From contig JAFKFV010000009.1 in assembly GCA_017307955.1 (NCBI GenBank), forward strand, positions 310,001-374,000: 64,000 nt of DNA. Direction: 5' to 3'. Positions within the stretch are counted from its first letter, which is position 1, and every line of letters starts with the position of its first letter. A program made the position numbers and the translations under genes. Shown here piece by piece: positions 26,800-35,924 of this stretch. The stretch is from Allobosea sp. (GTDB taxonomy: Bacteria > Pseudomonadota > Alphaproteobacteria > Rhizobiales > Kaistiaceae). The notes beneath the pieces were generated by a model, which worked only from the letters and a program-made list of their open reading frames with translations, ran no database searches and was not told the origin of the DNA.

Positions 26800-28188
26800 T
26801 CAGAGGCCACCGGCGGCCACCAGCCGGTGCTCGGCGACGCGGGTCTTCTTCAGGAGTTCCGCGACGAGGAAGGCGAGCTCCAGCGACTGGTCGGCGTTGA
26901 GGCGCGGATCGCAATGGGTGTGGTAGCGGTCCGAGAGATCCTCGTCGGTGATGGCGCGGGCGCCGCCGGTGCATTCGGTGACGTTCTTGCCCGTCATCTC
27001 GATATGGATGCCGCCGGGGAAGGTTCCCTCGCCCTGATGCACTTCGAAGAAGGTGCGGACCTCCTTCAGGATCAGGTCGAAGGGCCGCGTCTTGTAGCCG
27101 GTGACCGCCTTGATCGTGTTGCCATGCATCGGGTCGCAGGACCAGACGACCGAGCGGCCCTCGCGCTCGACGGCGCGGATCAGCTGCGGCAGGTGATCAT
27201 AGACCTTGTTGGCGCCGAAGCGGCAGATCAGCGTCAGCCGGCCCGGCTCGTTATCCGGATTGAGCGCATCGATGAGCTGCAACAATCCGTCGCCGGTCAG
27301 CGAGGGACCGCATTTGAGCCCGATCGGGTTCTTCACGCCGCGCATATATTCGACATGGGCGTGGTCGGCCTGGCGGGTGCGGTCGCCGATCCACAGCATG
27401 TGGCCGGAGGTGGCGTACCAGTCGCCACTCGTCGAATCGACGCGGGTCATGGCCTGCTCGTAGCCGAGCAGCAGCGCTTCATGCGAGGTGAAGAACTCGG
27501 TCGAGCGCAGCGAGGGCGTCGTGTCCGGATTGATGCCGCAGGCGCGCATGAAGGCCATGGTCTCGGAGATGCGGTCGGCGATCTCCTGATAGTGGTGGCC
27601 CTGCGGGCTGTCCTTCACGAAGCCGAGCATCCACTGATGCACATGCTCAAGATTGGCATAGCCGCCCTGCGCGAAGGCGCGCAGCAGGTTGAGCGTCGCC
27701 GCCGACTGCCGATAGGCGTCCTCGACCCGGCGCGGATCGGGGATGCGGGCCGCCGGCGTGAACTCGATGCCGTTGATGTTGTCGCCGCGATAGGACGGCA
27801 GCTCGACATCGCCGATCTTCTCCATCGGTGCCGAGCGCGGCTTGGCGAACTGGCCGGCGATGCGGCCGACTTTCACCACCGGCATCTGGCCGGCAAAGGT
27901 CAGCACCACCGCCATCTGTAGAAAAACGCGGAAAAAGTCGCGGATATTGTCGGGATGATGCTCGGCGAAGCTCTCGGCGCAATCGCCGCCCTGCAAGAGG
28001 AAGGCCTCCCCCCGCGCGACCGAGGCGAGCCCCTTCTTCAGCTGCCGCGCCTCGCCGGCGAAGACGAGCGGCGGATAGGTGGCGATGCGCGCCTCGACCG
28101 CGGCAAGGGCCGCCTGGTCGGGATAATCCGGCACCTGCTGGATGGGCTTTTCCCGCCAGCTCGCGGGGCTCCAGCTCGTCTTGGTCAT
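26800..28188 (-). CDS. aroG: Class II 3-deoxy-7-phosphoheptulonate (DAHP) synthase
   Basis: A 462-residue plant-type (class II) DAHP synthase, the first enzyme of the shikimate pathway, joining phosphoenolpyruvate and erythrose 4-phosphate. The start [18 protein letters not shown] and the metal/substrate motifs are typical: [57 protein letters not shown] and [15 protein letters not shown]. The ATG at 28188 has a GGAG site upstream. The open frame extends 17 codons further into a non-conserved leader. Class II enzymes are the common form in Hyphomicrobiales. Confidence 0.97.
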   Translation of the reverse strand: MTKTSWSPASWREKPIQQVPDYPDQAALAAVEARIATYPPLVFAGEARQLKKGLASVARGEAFLLQGGDCAESFAEHHPDNIRDFFRVFLQMAVVLTFAGQMPVVKVGRIAGQFAKPRSAPMEKIGDVELPSYRGDNINGIEFTPAARIPDPRRVEDAYRQSAATLNLLRAFAQGGYANLEHVHQWMLGFVKDSPQGHHYQEIADRISETMAFMRACGINPDTTPSLRSTEFFTSHEALLLGYEQAMTRVDSTSGDWYATSGHMLWIGDRTRQADHAHVEYMRGVKNPIGLKCGPSLTGDGLLQLIDALNPDNEPGRLTLICRFGANKVYDHLPQLIRAVEREGRSVVWSCDPMHGNTIKAVTGYKTRPFDLILKEVRTFFEVHQGEGTFPGGIHIEMTGKNVTECTGGARAITDEDLSDRYHTHCDPRLNADQSLELAFLVAELLKKTRVAEHRLVAAGGL

Positions 28189-28314
28189 GCTCGGCTCCAC
28201 ACCGCGTCCGGCCATATCGGCGCCCGAGCGCCCGGCCATCCGCTTCTCAAAAAAGGTGGAGCCTTATACACGCCCCTCCCCCGCCTCGCCAATCGAAGCC
28301 GTTGCTGCGCCGCA

Positions 28315-29109
28315 TCACGCCGCGGCGAGCGCCCGCATGCGGGCGGCGGTTTCCTCGTCGGCCGGGAAGAAGGCTTCGATGGCGATCTCGGAGAGCGTGA
28401 CGTCCGCCGGTCCGCCGAAAACCGTCGTCGTCGAGAGGAAGGAGAGCTCGCCATCGCCATGGCGAAGGCGCAGCGGCACGGCGATGCCGGCGAGTTGGTC
28501 GGCCTTTCGTTGCTCGCGTGCGAGCGGACGCGGCAGGGCCTCCATCTCGGCGAGGAGACCGGCGAGCACGGCATCGCCGGTCAGGTCGACCTCGTGAGCA
28601 AGGCGCCGCAGCATATGGCCGCGCCAGGCCGGAAAGTCGACAATGCGCGGCGCAAGGCCGCCGGGATGGAGCGACAGCCGCACCACATTGACCGGCGGCA
28701 CCAGCAGGGCCGGATCGACGCCGTCGATGAGCGCCCCAACCGCCGCGTTGGCCTCGAGCATCGTCCAGTGGCGGTCAACGGCGAGTGCGGGATAAGGCAT
28801 GTGGCCAGCGACGATGCGGCGCACCGCGTCCCGGGCCGGTCCGAGCCCGGGATCATCGAGCCGCCGCGCCGGATGGACGGGCGCATAGCCGGCGGCGACG
28901 AGGAGGAGGTTCTGCTCGCGCAGCGGCAGCTCCAGTTCCTCGGCGAGGCGCAGCACCATGGCGCGGCTCGGCTGGGAACGGCCGGTCTCGAGGAAGGAGA
29001 GATGGCGCGTCGAGAGGCCCGCCTCGCCGGCAAGCTCCATCTGCGACAGCCGCCGGCGGCGACGCCACTCCTTCAGCTCTTCCCCGAACGACGCTTGCGA
29101 CAGGCTCAT
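28315..29109 (-). CDS. XRE-family regulator with MmyB-like ligand domain
   Basis: A 264-residue regulator. The N-terminal helix-turn-helix (WRRRRRLSQMELAGEAGLST, then RHLSFLETGRSQPSRAMVLR) covers about residues 10-70. It is followed by an MmyB-like/PAS-type binding domain (ALAVDRHWTMLEANAAV, then LHPGGLAPRIVDF). Such proteins often bind fatty acids or similar ligands and control a divergent gene. Here an NTF2/SnoaL-like gene lies 141 bases away in the opposite direction. The start is fixed by a GGAGGAG site before the ATG at 29109. Confidence 0.93.
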   Translation of the reverse strand: MSLSQASFGEELKEWRRRRRLSQMELAGEAGLSTRHLSFLETGRSQPSRAMVLRLAEELELPLREQNLLLVAAGYAPVHPARRLDDPGLGPARDAVRRIVAGHMPYPALAVDRHWTMLEANAAVGALIDGVDPALLVPPVNVVRLSLHPGGLAPRIVDFPAWRGHMLRRLAHEVDLTGDAVLAGLLAEMEALPRPLAREQRKADQLAGIAVPLRLRHGDGELSFLSTTTVFGGPADVTLSEIAIEAFFPADEETAARMRALAAA

Positions 29110-29250
29110 CGGCTCCTCCGTGACGCCGAACCTAGCCGGCGGGAGGCGGCGAAACCAATAACGTCCGAGGTAATCGACCGGCCGCCCTCCCTCATTCACC
29201 GTTCGGAGCGTCGCAGCCGGCCAGTTACCGGCGCAACCTCGGAGACCACC

Positions 29251-29637
29251 ATGACCGACACCAACTCTGCTCCCGATGCCGCCACGCTCGCCGCCCGCTA
29301 TCTCGCGGCCTGGAACGCCACCGACCCGGCCGAGCGCCGCCGGCGCATCGCCGAGGCCTTCACCAGCGATGCCAGCTATGGCGATCCGCTCGCCAGCGTC
29401 TCCGGCCATGACGGGCTCGATGCGCTGATCGGCGCGATGCAGGAGCGCTTCGCGGGACTTTCCTTCCGTCTCGCCGGCAAGGCGGACGGTTATGGGTCCA
29501 ACTTGCGCTTCAGCTGGGAACTCGCGCCCGGCGACGGCCCGGCGCTGGCCGGCGGCACCGACTTCGCCACCGTCTCTGGCGGCAGGATCGACCGCGTGAC
29601 CGGCTTCCTCGACTTCGTGCCGGACGGTCTCGCCTGA
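29251..29637 (+). CDS. NTF2/SnoaL-like protein divergent from an XRE regulator
   Basis: A 128-residue NTF2-fold protein. The helix LAARYLAAWNATDPAERRR, the segment TSDASYGDPLA and C-terminal strands (RFSWELAPG, RIDRVTGFLDF) match SnoaL-like proteins that are commonly encoded beside XRE/MmyB regulators. It may be the regulator's main target. Substrate is unknown. The ATG at 29251 is preceded by a purine-rich GGAGACC. Its last 148 bases overlap the C-terminal extension of alkA on the other strand. Confidence 0.8.
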   Translation: MTDTNSAPDAATLAARYLAAWNATDPAERRRRIAEAFTSDASYGDPLASVSGHDGLDALIGAMQERFAGLSFRLAGKADGYGSNLRFSWELAPGDGPALAGGTDFATVSGGRIDRVTGFLDFVPDGLA

Positions 29638-30497
29638 TCGGCGAGGCTCGCCCAGAGATGAACCGTGGCGAGGCTGCGATGCGGCGCGAAGGCCAGCATC
29701 GCGGCCTCCTGCTCTTGAGGCGTCGGGCGGCGATCGAGCCCATGCAGGCGCTGTAGCCCGGTGGCGAGGCCCGAATCGCCGATCGGCGCGGTATCGGCAT
29801 GGCCGAAGCCACGCAGCAGCACATAGCGCGCCGTCCACGGGCCAATGCCCGGCAGGGCGACGAGCGCGGTCTCGATGGCGGCGGGCTCTTGCTCCGCCAA
29901 CGCATCCAGATCCGGCTGGCCCGCAGCCACCGCCGCAGCGACGCCGGTGAGATAGCGCGCCTTGGCGCGGGAGAAGCGGCGGGCGGCCAACGCCGCCGGA
30001 TCGATCGCCGCGACCTCGGCGGGACCGGGATGGGCGACGAGCCCGCTCTCCGCATGGCGTATGCCGGCGAGGTCGATCATCTCCCGGCGAAGCGCGGCCG
30101 CGAAGTTCAGGTTGATCTGCTGCCCGATCACCGCCCAGCAGAGCGCCTCGAACACCGTCGCGGTCAGCGGAATGCGCAAACCCTGCCGCGCACCGACCAG
30201 CAATGCCGCCGCCCGATGCGCCTCGAACGCCGCCGGGTCGGTGACGAGGCCGAGCATCCGCCGCGCCATGGTCTCGGTCCCCGCCTCATCGACTTCGGAC
30301 AGCGGATGGTCGACCACGAGCCCCGCCGCGTCGCCGGCGACATCGATCGAGAGGAGAACCGGCTTGCCGCCCACGAGAAAGGGCTTCTCGATCCGCGTGC
30401 CGGTGACGCGCTCCGAAAGGCTCGCCGGATCGCGGCCATGATAGGCGAGTATCTCCGCCGCCCTGTAGCCGGGCGGCAGGGGAATGGTCTGCTGCAT
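29490..30497 (-). CDS. alkA: DNA-3-methyladenine glycosylase II (AlkA-like) with C-terminal extension
   Basis: A 335-residue glycosylase removing alkylated bases from DNA. The N-terminal AlkA domain is followed by the helix-hairpin-helix LPGIGPWTARYVLLRGFG near residues 216-233, with the catalytic aspartate at about residue 241 in APIGDSGLATGL. The family normally ends soon after the VHLWASL-type segment. Here some 47 further residues, basic and Pro/Ser-rich, are encoded antisense to the 3' end of the NTF2-like gene. The start codon overlaps the stop of the small Ada-domain gene (TGATG), so translation is coupled. The tail is probably an accidental read-on, which is inference. Confidence 0.9.
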   Translation of the reverse strand: MQQTIPLPPGYRAAEILAYHGRDPASLSERVTGTRIEKPFLVGGKPVLLSIDVAGDAAGLVVDHPLSEVDEAGTETMARRMLGLVTDPAAFEAHRAAALLVGARQGLRIPLTATVFEALCWAVIGQQINLNFAAALRREMIDLAGIRHAESGLVAHPGPAEVAAIDPAALAARRFSRAKARYLTGVAAAVAAGQPDLDALAEQEPAAIETALVALPGIGPWTARYVLLRGFGHADTAPIGDSGLATGLQRLHGLDRRPTPQEQEAAMLAFAPHRSLATVHLWASLADQARPSGTKSRKPVTRSILPPETVAKSVPPASAGPSPGASSQLKRKLDP

Positions 30498-30688
30498 CAG
30501 GCCGCGCGGGCGGGCCGGCAGCGCAGGCACGCGCGATAGCCCGCCGCCTCGGCGCCGGCGGCATCGGCGAAGAAGCGCACATTCTTCGGCAGCGGCGGCC
30601 GCGACGGGCAGGCCGGCCGGCAATAGATGCCGGTCGTCGCCACCGCATAGAGCGTCGCGCCGTCCGGAAACGCCGCTGTCGTCGTCAT
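30497..30688 (-). CDS. Stand-alone Ada metal-binding domain protein
   Basis: A 63-residue protein made only of the Ada zinc domain. Four cysteines are in the correct order: Cys23 and Cys27 in IYCRPACPSR, Cys54 and Cys57 in YRACLRCRP. In Ada the first of these accepts a methyl group from DNA phosphotriesters. The AraC-type HTH and methyltransferase domains are absent. The stop overlaps the start of alkA. In many bacteria an Ada-type N-terminus is fused to AlkA, so this looks like a reduced, split version. A GAGG site precedes the ATG at 30688. A DNA-lesion sensor or accessory role is inference. Confidence 0.85.
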   Translation of the reverse strand: MTTTAAFPDGATLYAVATTGIYCRPACPSRPPLPKNVRFFADAAGAEAAGYRACLRCRPARAA

Positions 30689-30767
30689 CGTCAGCCTCGC
30701 TGCTTTTCGTTCGCCGACATGAGCATGCCGCCGGGCCGATCGCGGCGACACCCGTTTCCTGATCGCG

Positions 30768-32051
30768 TCAGTGACGGTCCTTCGCCCAGAGATAGAGGCC
30801 GATGCAGACGCCCATGGCCGAGAGGAAGACGAGGTAATGGGCATGCGCCATCGGGTCGGATTTCAGCGCCACGGTGACGAGCAATGGCGTCAGCCCGCCG
30901 AAGATCGCATAGGCGATGTTGTAGGCGAAGGAGACGCCGGTGAAGCGCACCGCCGGCGGGAAGGCCTTGACCAGCACATAAGGCACCGCGCCGATGACGC
31001 CGACCGAGAAGCCCGCGACCGCCTGGAGCAGGAAGAGCCTCGACGGGTCGCTCGCGACCGAGGAGTAGAAATACCAGGTCGCCGCGCCGAGGAAGATGCT
31101 GCCGAAGGTGAAGAAGCGGCCGGCGCCGATCCGGTCGACCGTGAGGCCGGCGAGCACGCAGCCCACCGTCAGGAACAGGGTCGCGATCGAATTGGCGGTG
31201 AGCGCCTCGCCGGCGGGGATCTTGTAGAGCGTCTGCAGCAGCGTCGGCGTCATCAGGATCGCGACGACGATCGCGCCCGACAGCATCCAGGTCAGCAGCA
31301 TCGAGAGGATCGTCGCGCCCTTGTGGCCGCGCAGCACCTCGCCGAGGGGCAGGCCTTCCGAAAGCGCCTTGGCCGCCTTCAGTTCGCGGAACACCGGCGT
31401 CTCGTCGAGCCAGCGGCGGAGATAGACGGCGACGAGGCCGAAGACGCCGCCGAGCGCGAAGGGAATACGCCAGCCATAGGCCATCACCTGGTCGGGCGTG
31501 AACACGACATTGATGGCGGTGGCGATCAGCGAGCCGAGGAGGATGCCGGCGGTGAGCCCGCAGGTGAGGATGCCGCAGGCGAGGCCGATGCGATGGACCG
31601 GCACATGCTCGGACACGAAGGTCCAGGCGCCGGGCACCTCGCCGCCGATCGCGGCGCCCTGCAGCACGCGCATGGTGAGGAGCAGGATGGGCGCCGCGAT
31701 GCCGATCGAGGCATAGGTCGGCAGCACGGCGATGCCGAGCGTCGAAAGCGCCATCAGGAGGATCGACAGCGTGAACATGCGCTTGCGGCCGAGCTTGTCG
31801 CCGAAATGCGCCATCACCAGCCCGCCGAGCGGCCGCGCGAGATAGCCGGCCGCGAAAATTCCGAAGGCCTGCAGCTGCTGCACCCATTCCGGAATCTCCG
31901 GCGGGAAGAACAGGTGGCCGAGCACGGTCACGAAGAAAACGAAGATGATGAAATCGTAGAATTCGAGCGCGCCACCGAGGGCGGACAAAGCGAGGGTCTT
32001 GTAGTCGCGGCCGTCGAGCAGGCGACGGCCGGGGGCGGCAACTGCAGTCAT
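30768..32051 (-). CDS. MHS-family MFS transporter (metabolite:H+ symporter)
   Basis: A 427-residue transporter of the MHS branch (relatives: ShiA, ProP, citrate and dicarboxylate symporters). The first helix carries the family hallmark ALGGALEFYDFIIFVFF. The loop between helices 2 and 3 reads GDKLGRKRMFTLSI, and RVLQGAAIGGEVPGAWTFVSE follows. The C-terminal half has YVLVKAFPPAVRFTGVSFAYN. The substrate is likely an organic acid but cannot be told. The start is the ATG at 32051, with a GGGAG site about nine bases upstream. Confidence 0.93.
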   Translation of the reverse strand: MTAVAAPGRRLLDGRDYKTLALSALGGALEFYDFIIFVFFVTVLGHLFFPPEIPEWVQQLQAFGIFAAGYLARPLGGLVMAHFGDKLGRKRMFTLSILLMALSTLGIAVLPTYASIGIAAPILLLTMRVLQGAAIGGEVPGAWTFVSEHVPVHRIGLACGILTCGLTAGILLGSLIATAINVVFTPDQVMAYGWRIPFALGGVFGLVAVYLRRWLDETPVFRELKAAKALSEGLPLGEVLRGHKGATILSMLLTWMLSGAIVVAILMTPTLLQTLYKIPAGEALTANSIATLFLTVGCVLAGLTVDRIGAGRFFTFGSIFLGAATWYFYSSVASDPSRLFLLQAVAGFSVGVIGAVPYVLVKAFPPAVRFTGVSFAYNIAYAIFGGLTPLLVTVALKSDPMAHAHYLVFLSAMGVCIGLYLWAKDRH

Positions 32052-32404
32052 GATTGTTTCACTCCCGGCCTTGGCGCCGGTTCTCGTTCGGGGATCGGCG
32101 TTCTTTGATCCGTCGGAGCGGGATTCACAAGCGGAAATCCGCCGCAGCATCATGGCGGTCCGAGGTGCGTCCACCCTCCACCTCTCCCTCAAGGAGAGGT
32201 CGACGCGCGGAACGCGCAACGCGTGAGGTGTTCCGGCGTATCCGGAGAGGCCACGCCCCTCACCCGGACCTTCGGTCCGGCCTCTCCCCATGGGAGAGGT
32301 GAAGGGAAAAGCTGGCTCCCCAGCCCACCATCGAACGAAGACCGCTGGAAGGACGAGCCGCCTCCCAATCCTCCCCCGCTTCGCAGGAGAGGGGGTGCCT
32401 GCCG
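32052..32404. repeat. Intergenic block of palindromic repeats
   Basis: A 353-base gap with no gene. Inverted repeats present: ACCTCTCC/GGAGAGGT (32180-32200), CCGGACC-TTC-GGTCCGG (32264-32280) and CCTCTCCC-CAT-GGGAGAGG (32281-32299). A half-unit lies at 32351-32393 that nearly copies 6226-6269. They sit upstream of the MHS transporter and downstream of the glutathione reductase gene, so some may also act as terminators. No obvious promoter was recognised for the transporter. Confidence 0.8.
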
Positions 32405-33778
32405 CTAGCGGCGATGGCGGACGGAGGGCTCGCGCATGGTGACGAGTTCTTCGGCGGCGGTGGGGTGCAGCGCCATGGTGGCGTCGAACTGCGCCTTGGT
32501 GGCGCCGAGCTTCACCGCGATCGCCACCATCTGAATCATCTCGGCCGCGTCATGGCCGAGGATATGGCAGCCGAGGACGCGGCCGCTGGTGCCGTCGACC
32601 ACCAGCTTCATGATCATGCGCTCGTCGCGGCCGGAGAGGCCGTTCTTCAGCGGCTTGAAGCTGGTCTTGTAGATATCGACAGCCGGGAACTCGTCGAGCG
32701 CCTCGGCCTCGGTCAAACCGACGCTGCCGAGTTCGGGTTGCGAGAACACCGCCTTCGGCACGCCGAGATGATCGACCACCACCTCGCGGCCGCCGAACAG
32801 CGTATCGGCGAAGGCATGGCCCTCTCGGATGGCGACCGGCGTCAGGTTGATGCGGTTGGTGACGTCGCCGACCGCATAGATCGACGGCACGTTGGACTGC
32901 GAATGTTCGTCGACCGAGATCGCCCCGGCACCGTCCGTCTCGACCCCTGCGTGGTCGAGGCCGAGCCCTTCGGTGTTGGGCTTGCGGCCGGTGGCGAGCA
33001 TGACCTCGCCCGCCTCGAGCGAAAGGCCGCCTTTCGTGCGCACCACGAGACCCTCGCCCGCCTTTTCGATTGCGACCGGCTGGTCGCCGAGCACGAGACG
33101 GATGCCCTTCTTCTCCAGCGCTTCGGCGAGGCCCGTCCGGAGATCGTCGTCGAAGCCGCGCAGCAGCTTGTCGCCGCGGTGGATGAGCGTCGTCTCGACA
33201 CCGAGGCCGTGGAAGATGCCGGCGAATTCGACGGCGATGTAGCCACCGCCGACGATCACGATCTTCTCCGGCAGCTTCGGCAGGTGGAACGCCTCGTTGG
33301 AGGTGATCGCCAGCTCGTGGCCCTCGAGCGCCGGATCGCGATAGGCGGTCGAACCGGTGGCGACCAGGATCACCTTCGCCGTCACCAGGCGGCCATCGCC
33401 GAGCCGCACCTGGTGTGGGCCTTCGAGCGTCGCGCGGGTCTGCACCAGCGTCGCGCCCGAGCGCTCGAGATTGCGGATATAGGCAGCGTTGAGCGCGTCG
33501 ATCACCCGGTCCTTGCCGGCGACGAGGCTCGGCCAGTCGAAGCGCGGCGCCTCGGGAAGCGTCCAGCCAAAACCGGCGGCGTCCTCGAACTCCTCGGTGA
33601 AGCGCGAGGCATAAACGAACAGCTTCTTGGGCACGCAGCCGCGGATGACGCAGGTGCCGCCGACCCGGTCCGCCTCGGCGACCATGACTTTGGCGCCATG
33701 CTGCGCGGCGATGCGTCCGGCGCGCACGCCGCCCGAACCCGCCCCGATCACGAACAGGTCGACGTCGAATTCGGTCAT
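32405..33778 (-). CDS. gor: Glutathione-disulfide reductase
   Basis: A 457-residue NADPH-dependent FAD flavoprotein restoring reduced glutathione. The FAD-binding GAGSGGVRAGRIAA is at the N-terminus. The redox-active disulfide lies in GGTCVIRGCVPKK (the two cysteines five residues apart). The NADPH-binding GGGYIAVEFAGIF is mid-protein, and the C-terminal interface carries the catalytic His-x-x-x-x-Glu in ALHPTAAEE. The RG in VIRGCVPKK agrees with bacterial Gor rather than dihydrolipoamide dehydrogenase. The DUF2059 gene and rpiA lie upstream in the same direction. Confidence 0.96.
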   Translation of the reverse strand: MTEFDVDLFVIGAGSGGVRAGRIAAQHGAKVMVAEADRVGGTCVIRGCVPKKLFVYASRFTEEFEDAAGFGWTLPEAPRFDWPSLVAGKDRVIDALNAAYIRNLERSGATLVQTRATLEGPHQVRLGDGRLVTAKVILVATGSTAYRDPALEGHELAITSNEAFHLPKLPEKIVIVGGGYIAVEFAGIFHGLGVETTLIHRGDKLLRGFDDDLRTGLAEALEKKGIRLVLGDQPVAIEKAGEGLVVRTKGGLSLEAGEVMLATGRKPNTEGLGLDHAGVETDGAGAISVDEHSQSNVPSIYAVGDVTNRINLTPVAIREGHAFADTLFGGREVVVDHLGVPKAVFSQPELGSVGLTEAEALDEFPAVDIYKTSFKPLKNGLSGRDERMIMKLVVDGTSGRVLGCHILGHDAAEMIQMVAIAVKLGATKAQFDATMALHPTAAEELVTMREPSVRHRR

Positions 33779-33835
33779 TGGCTTGCAGGCCCCTTCAGGC
33801 TGTCAGACTGCCAGGCTTTCGGACTGCGCAGCCGA

Positions 33836-34342
33836 TCAGAGATCGACGCCCTTCTTCTTCAGCTCCTCGCGGGACTTCTCGTAGAGCTCTTCGCCGACGC
33901 GATCGGACCAGCCCTTCACGGACTGCAGCGTCTCGGCGACGACCTTGGGGCCGATCTCGGCGAGCTTGGCGCCGGCCGGGCTCTTGTAGAAGGCGGTGAT
34001 CGCGTTGAGCTCGTCCTCGGTGAAGTATTTCGCCCAGATGCGCGCGACGTCGTTGTCGAGATCGTTGCGGCGCGGCACGAGGTCGATGGCTTCCTGCTCG
34101 ACGACCTGGCCGATCAGCTGGTGCTGGTCGGGACGCAGGCGGATCAGGCGGTTCTGAACCTGCTGCGAGAGCAGCGGCAGCAGATTGTCGAAGCCCTTCG
34201 AGGTCTTCGCGGCCTGGACGGCGGCGACGGCCGCCTTCAGGTGCGACTCGGTCACTTCCTGGGCGTTCGCGGCGGCGACGCAGCCGACCATGAGGCCGAG
34301 CGCGACCACGGCGGCGCGGAACGACGTTGTGATGAAAGTCAT
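33836..34342 (-). CDS. DUF2059 domain-containing exported protein
   Basis: A 168-residue protein with a signal peptide (cleavage near ANA-QEV, about residue 28). The DUF2059-type body contains FTEDELNAITAFYKSPAGAKL, the family signature, and ends in a Lys/Glu-rich helix. Function is unknown. The family is common in periplasm-facing proteins of alphaproteobacteria. A GGGAG site lies upstream of the ATG at 34342. It sits between rpiA (28 bases upstream) and gor (57 bases downstream). All three point the same way, so an rpiA-DUF2059-gor operon is likely. Confidence 0.9.
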   Translation of the reverse strand: MTFITTSFRAAVVALGLMVGCVAAANAQEVTESHLKAAVAAVQAAKTSKGFDNLLPLLSQQVQNRLIRLRPDQHQLIGQVVEQEAIDLVPRRNDLDNDVARIWAKYFTEDELNAITAFYKSPAGAKLAEIGPKVVAETLQSVKGWSDRVGEELYEKSREELKKKGVDL

Positions 34343-34370
34343 GAAACCGGCTCCCTTCGGGGCGAAAAGT

Positions 34371-35069
34371 TCAGGCGCCCAACCAGACGACGCCATCGGG
34401 ACGGGCGATCACGGCAGCAGTCGCGAGGCCGATGAAGAGACCATGTTCGACCACCCCCGGAATCGCCGCCAGGGCAAGGCTCATGGCTTCTGGCTCGCGA
34501 ATGAGGCCAAAAGATGCATCGATGATGGCGTGGCCGCCATCGGTGACGAAGGGGGCGCCATCGGCGGCCACGCGCCGTTTCAGCGTCACCTGCTGGTCGA
34601 GACGGCGCGATGCCGCCTCGATGGCGAGGAGGGTCGCGCCGAGGCCGAAATGGTTGACCTCGATCGGCAGCGGGAAGGCGCCGAGGCGGTCGACGAGCTT
34701 CGAGCCGTCGGCGATGACGATCATGCGGTCGGACGCCGCGGCGACGATCTTCTCGCGCAAGAGCGCGCCGCCGCCGCCCTTGATGAGCTGCAGCGAGCGG
34801 TCGAGCTCGTCGGCGCCGTCGATGGTGAGGTCGAGATGCGGCGTCTCGTCGAGGGTCGTCAGCGGAATGCCTTCCTCGCGGGCGAGCTTCGCGGTGCGCT
34901 CGGAAGTCGGGACGCCGACGATGTCGAGGCCGGCGCGCACGCGCTCGCCGAGGCCGCGGACGAGATGGACGGCCGTCGAGCCAGTGCCGATGCCGAGCTT
35001 CATGCCGCTCTCGACATGCTCCAGCGCCGCCAGCGCAGCCTGCCGCTTGAGATCGTCGGTGTCGGTCAT
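34371..35069 (-). CDS. rpiA: Ribose-5-phosphate isomerase A
   Basis: RpiA, 232 residues, interconverts ribose 5-phosphate and ribulose 5-phosphate in the pentose phosphate pathway. All family motifs are visible: [12 protein letters not shown] near residue 28 (phosphate loop), the catalytic TIDGADELD with two Asp, [11 protein letters not shown] with the catalytic Lys, and EVNHFG. The start [17 protein letters not shown] is at 35069. It is divergent from gph, with 165 bases between the two starts. Confidence 0.97.
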   Translation of the reverse strand: MTDTDDLKRQAALAALEHVESGMKLGIGTGSTAVHLVRGLGERVRAGLDIVGVPTSERTAKLAREEGIPLTTLDETPHLDLTIDGADELDRSLQLIKGGGGALLREKIVAAASDRMIVIADGSKLVDRLGAFPLPIEVNHFGLGATLLAIEAASRRLDQQVTLKRRVAADGAPFVTDGGHAIIDASFGLIREPEAMSLALAAIPGVVEHGLFIGLATAAVIARPDGVVWLGA

Positions 35070-35234
35070 TCCTCGCCCTCGCCTCGCGGCCCCCGGCCTG
35101 CCGGAGCCGTGTGTTAGCACGGGGTCAAGGCCGCGCCAACGCCCGGCCTTTGCGTCGGCCGTCGCCTTGCGCCCTTGTCGCCGCGATGGTCGCGGCTATG
35201 CTCGCCGCGCCCTTCAGAATGGAACCGACGCCCG

Positions 35235-35918
35235 ATGCGCCCCACCATCGTCTTCGATCTCGACGGCACGCTGGTCGATACCGCCGCCGATCTCGTCGCC
35301 ACGCTCAATGTCATCCTCGAGCGCGAGGGCCTCGACGCGGTACCCTATGCCGAGGCGGTGCCGATGGTCGGCCATGGCGCGCGCGTCCTGATCGAGCGCG
35401 GGCTCGCCGCCAATGGCGCCAGCCGCGAGGCGGCGATCATCGATCGCATGTTCGACGACTATATCGCGCATTACGCCGCCAATATCGCGCTCGGCAGCCG
35501 GCCCTTTCCCGGCGTCGTCGCGGCGCTCGATGCCTTCGCGGCGCGCGGCTGGCTGCTCGCGGTCTGCACCAACAAGCTCGAACACCTGTCGCTGAAGCTG
35601 CTCGGCGAACTCGGCCTCGCCGACCGCTTCGACGCCATCTGCGGCGCCGATACCTTCCTGGCCCGCAAGCCCGACCCGATCGCGCTCACCGAGACCATCC
35701 GCCGCGCCGGCGGCATCGCCGAGGCGGCGATCATGGTCGGCGATTCCCGGACCGACATCGACACGGCCAAGGCCGCGGCGATCCCCGTGGTCGCGGTCGA
35801 TTTCGGCTATACGCCGGTGCCGGTGACCGAGCTCGGCCCCGACATCGTCATCAGCCACTATGACGATCTCGTAGCCGCCGTCGCACAGCTGCGGCCGGAT
35901 CTCTTCGCCAAAGGCTGA
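35235..35918 (+). CDS. gph: Phosphoglycolate phosphatase (HAD family)
   Basis: A 227-residue HAD hydrolase. Motif I is FDLDGTLVDTAADL with the nucleophilic Asp and the acid/base Asp two residues on. Motif II is CTNKLE. The lysine motif is LARKPDP and motif IV is GDSRTDIDTA. The sequence order and cap domain size match Gph, which removes phosphate from 2-phosphoglycolate, a product of DNA repair and of Rubisco oxygenation. Other small sugar phosphates are possible substrates. It is divergent from rpiA. Confidence 0.92.
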   Translation: MRPTIVFDLDGTLVDTAADLVATLNVILEREGLDAVPYAEAVPMVGHGARVLIERGLAANGASREAAIIDRMFDDYIAHYAANIALGSRPFPGVVAALDAFAARGWLLAVCTNKLEHLSLKLLGELGLADRFDAICGADTFLARKPDPIALTETIRRAGGIAEAAIMVGDSRTDIDTAKAAAIPVVAVDFGYTPVPVTELGPDIVISHYDDLVAAVAQLRPDLFAKG

Positions 35919-35924
35919 ACGCGG

